Shown in pieces: positions 13,606-13,853 of a stretch of DNA of 13,853 nucleotides; position 1 is the stretch's first letter; every line of letters starts with the position of its first letter. The stretch comes from Gammaproteobacteria bacterium (GTDB taxonomy: Bacteria > Pseudomonadota > Gammaproteobacteria > Pseudomonadales > Pseudohongiellaceae), in NCBI GenBank assembly GCA_007571115.1, contig RKSA01000097.1, positions 1 to 13,853 on the forward strand. Direction: 5' to 3'. The translations under genes were made by a program, and so were the position numbers. The notes below the pieces were generated by a model. It saw only the letters and a list, made by a program, of their open reading frames with translations. It did no database searches and was not told the DNA's origin.

Positions 13606-13670
13606 CGGCAAGGCAAGAGCGCAAGCCCGCAGGTGCGCAGCCGCGCCGGTGGAGGGGAGCGCCGGCACGG
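13601..13670 (+). repeat. Dispersed repeat, copy B
   Basis: This stretch is the reverse complement of 5852-5913 with about 8-10 extra bases. It joins directly to the hairpin at 13586-13605. GGAGTCGGCAAGGCAAG, GCCCGCA, CGCGCCGGTGG and GCGCCGGCACGG are the shared blocks. The style (hairpin plus GC-rich low-complexity body, found between genes) is that of a non-coding interspersed repeat. Confidence 0.7.
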
Positions 13671-13728
13671 CGACTGGGCGCCGGGCTGACGCCGACCCCC
13701 TTCCTGCATCGAACTGGCTTTCTGTTGC

Positions 13729-13764
13729 GGGAGTTGGTGGGTTGGGTTGAGTCGGGTTGGTGGG
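13729..13764 (+). other. G-quadruplex motif in a G/T-rich tract
   Basis: Five GGG runs (13729-31, 13739-41, 13744-46, 13754-56, 13762-64) are separated by loops of 7, 2, 7 and 5 bases, meeting the usual G3 N1-7 definition. The tract from 13725 to 13770 has almost only G and T on the + strand. The neighbouring bases 13671-13728 and 13765-13853 show no recognisable gene; a further palindrome, CTTGCCATCCATGGCAAG, lies at 13815-13832. Confidence 0.55.
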
Positions 13765-13853
13765 TTGTGCATGCCATCCCTGGCGCGACTGTGTCGACTT
13801 CGATGAGCCCCAGCCTTGCCATCCATGGCAAGCCGTTCACCCCTCAGGAAGCT

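Larger units (their letters stand above)
13515..13853 (+). other. Open frame through the remnant and dispersed repeat, running off the right edge
   Basis: From ATG 13515 the frame stays open for 113 codons to the window end. It runs from the decayed AlbA_2 start (MSTAMQSAYTATALEN) through the hairpin (SLPLEGESARQERKPAG) and the G-rich tract (ELVGWVESGWWVV) to SPSLAIHGKPFTPQEA. No domain is recognised and most of it is repeat sequence, so it is probably not a gene. Only the last residues could be the start of something real; a separate ATG lies at 13803 (MSPSLAIHG) without a ribosome-binding site. Confidence 0.15.

Noticed and set aside
13586..13670. Insertion sequence end
   Set aside because: No transposase, no paired terminal inverted repeats and no target-site duplication are visible; it fits a short non-coding interspersed repeat better.
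13463..13840. - strand frames across the right-end repeat (125, 80 and 69 codons)
   Set aside because: They run through hairpin, dispersed repeat and decayed leader and give strings such as CALALPTPPQGG, typical of spurious genes called on interspersed repeats.

Overview
The window reads as chromosomal DNA of a high-GC gammaproteobacterium. The case rests on a full-length cobalamin-dependent methionine synthase very close to the enterobacterial one, a SohB-type inner-membrane peptidase, a DUF1820 protein (a family I associate mainly with gammaproteobacteria), and a fimT/pilV/pilW/pilX/pilE minor-pilin set of the Xanthomonas/Pseudomonas type. I cannot name a genus; a Xanthomonadales/Chromatiales-like lineage is an inference. 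No rRNA, tRNA, CRISPR array, insertion sequence or phage gene was seen.

Layout. 1-599 (-): 5' part of a glutamine-dependent NAD+ synthetase gene (nadE) running off the left edge. 702-3586: type IV pilus minor pilins, with fimT on + converging on a - strand run pilV-pilW-pilX-pilE; no pilY1 lies between pilX and pilE. 3646-4410 (+): a TauE/SafE (TSUP) permease. 4463-5913: an AlbA_2/Schlafen-type plus HATPase-like protein gene whose promoter, leader and first codons recur, decayed, at 13391-13568, and whose last codons lie in a repeat present in inverted orientation at 13601-13670. 5999-6505 (+): TlpA-like thioredoxin, ending on the same CTAG as the convergent DUF1820 gene (6502-6855, -). 7053-10718 (+): metH. 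10905-12065 (+): CPA2-type cation/proton antiporter lacking the cytosolic RCK domain. 12106-13233 (-): sohB. 13234-13853: about 620 bases without a confident gene, holding tandem repeats, the decayed copy, a hairpin, a dispersed repeat and a G-quadruplex motif.

How the genes relate. Most are unrelated housekeeping units. The minor pilins work together (priming of the type IV pilus tip). The rest show no shared pathway. The unusual part is the repeat content: short tandem repeats sit just upstream of three genes (16-bp units before sohB, 11-bp units before DUF1820, an exact 12-bp doublet at the tlpA promoter) and one exact 12-bp doublet lies inside pilW. The AlbA_2 gene looks like part of a repeated, possibly dispersing, unit. 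That is the best candidate here for something undescribed, but its function cannot be read from this sequence alone.
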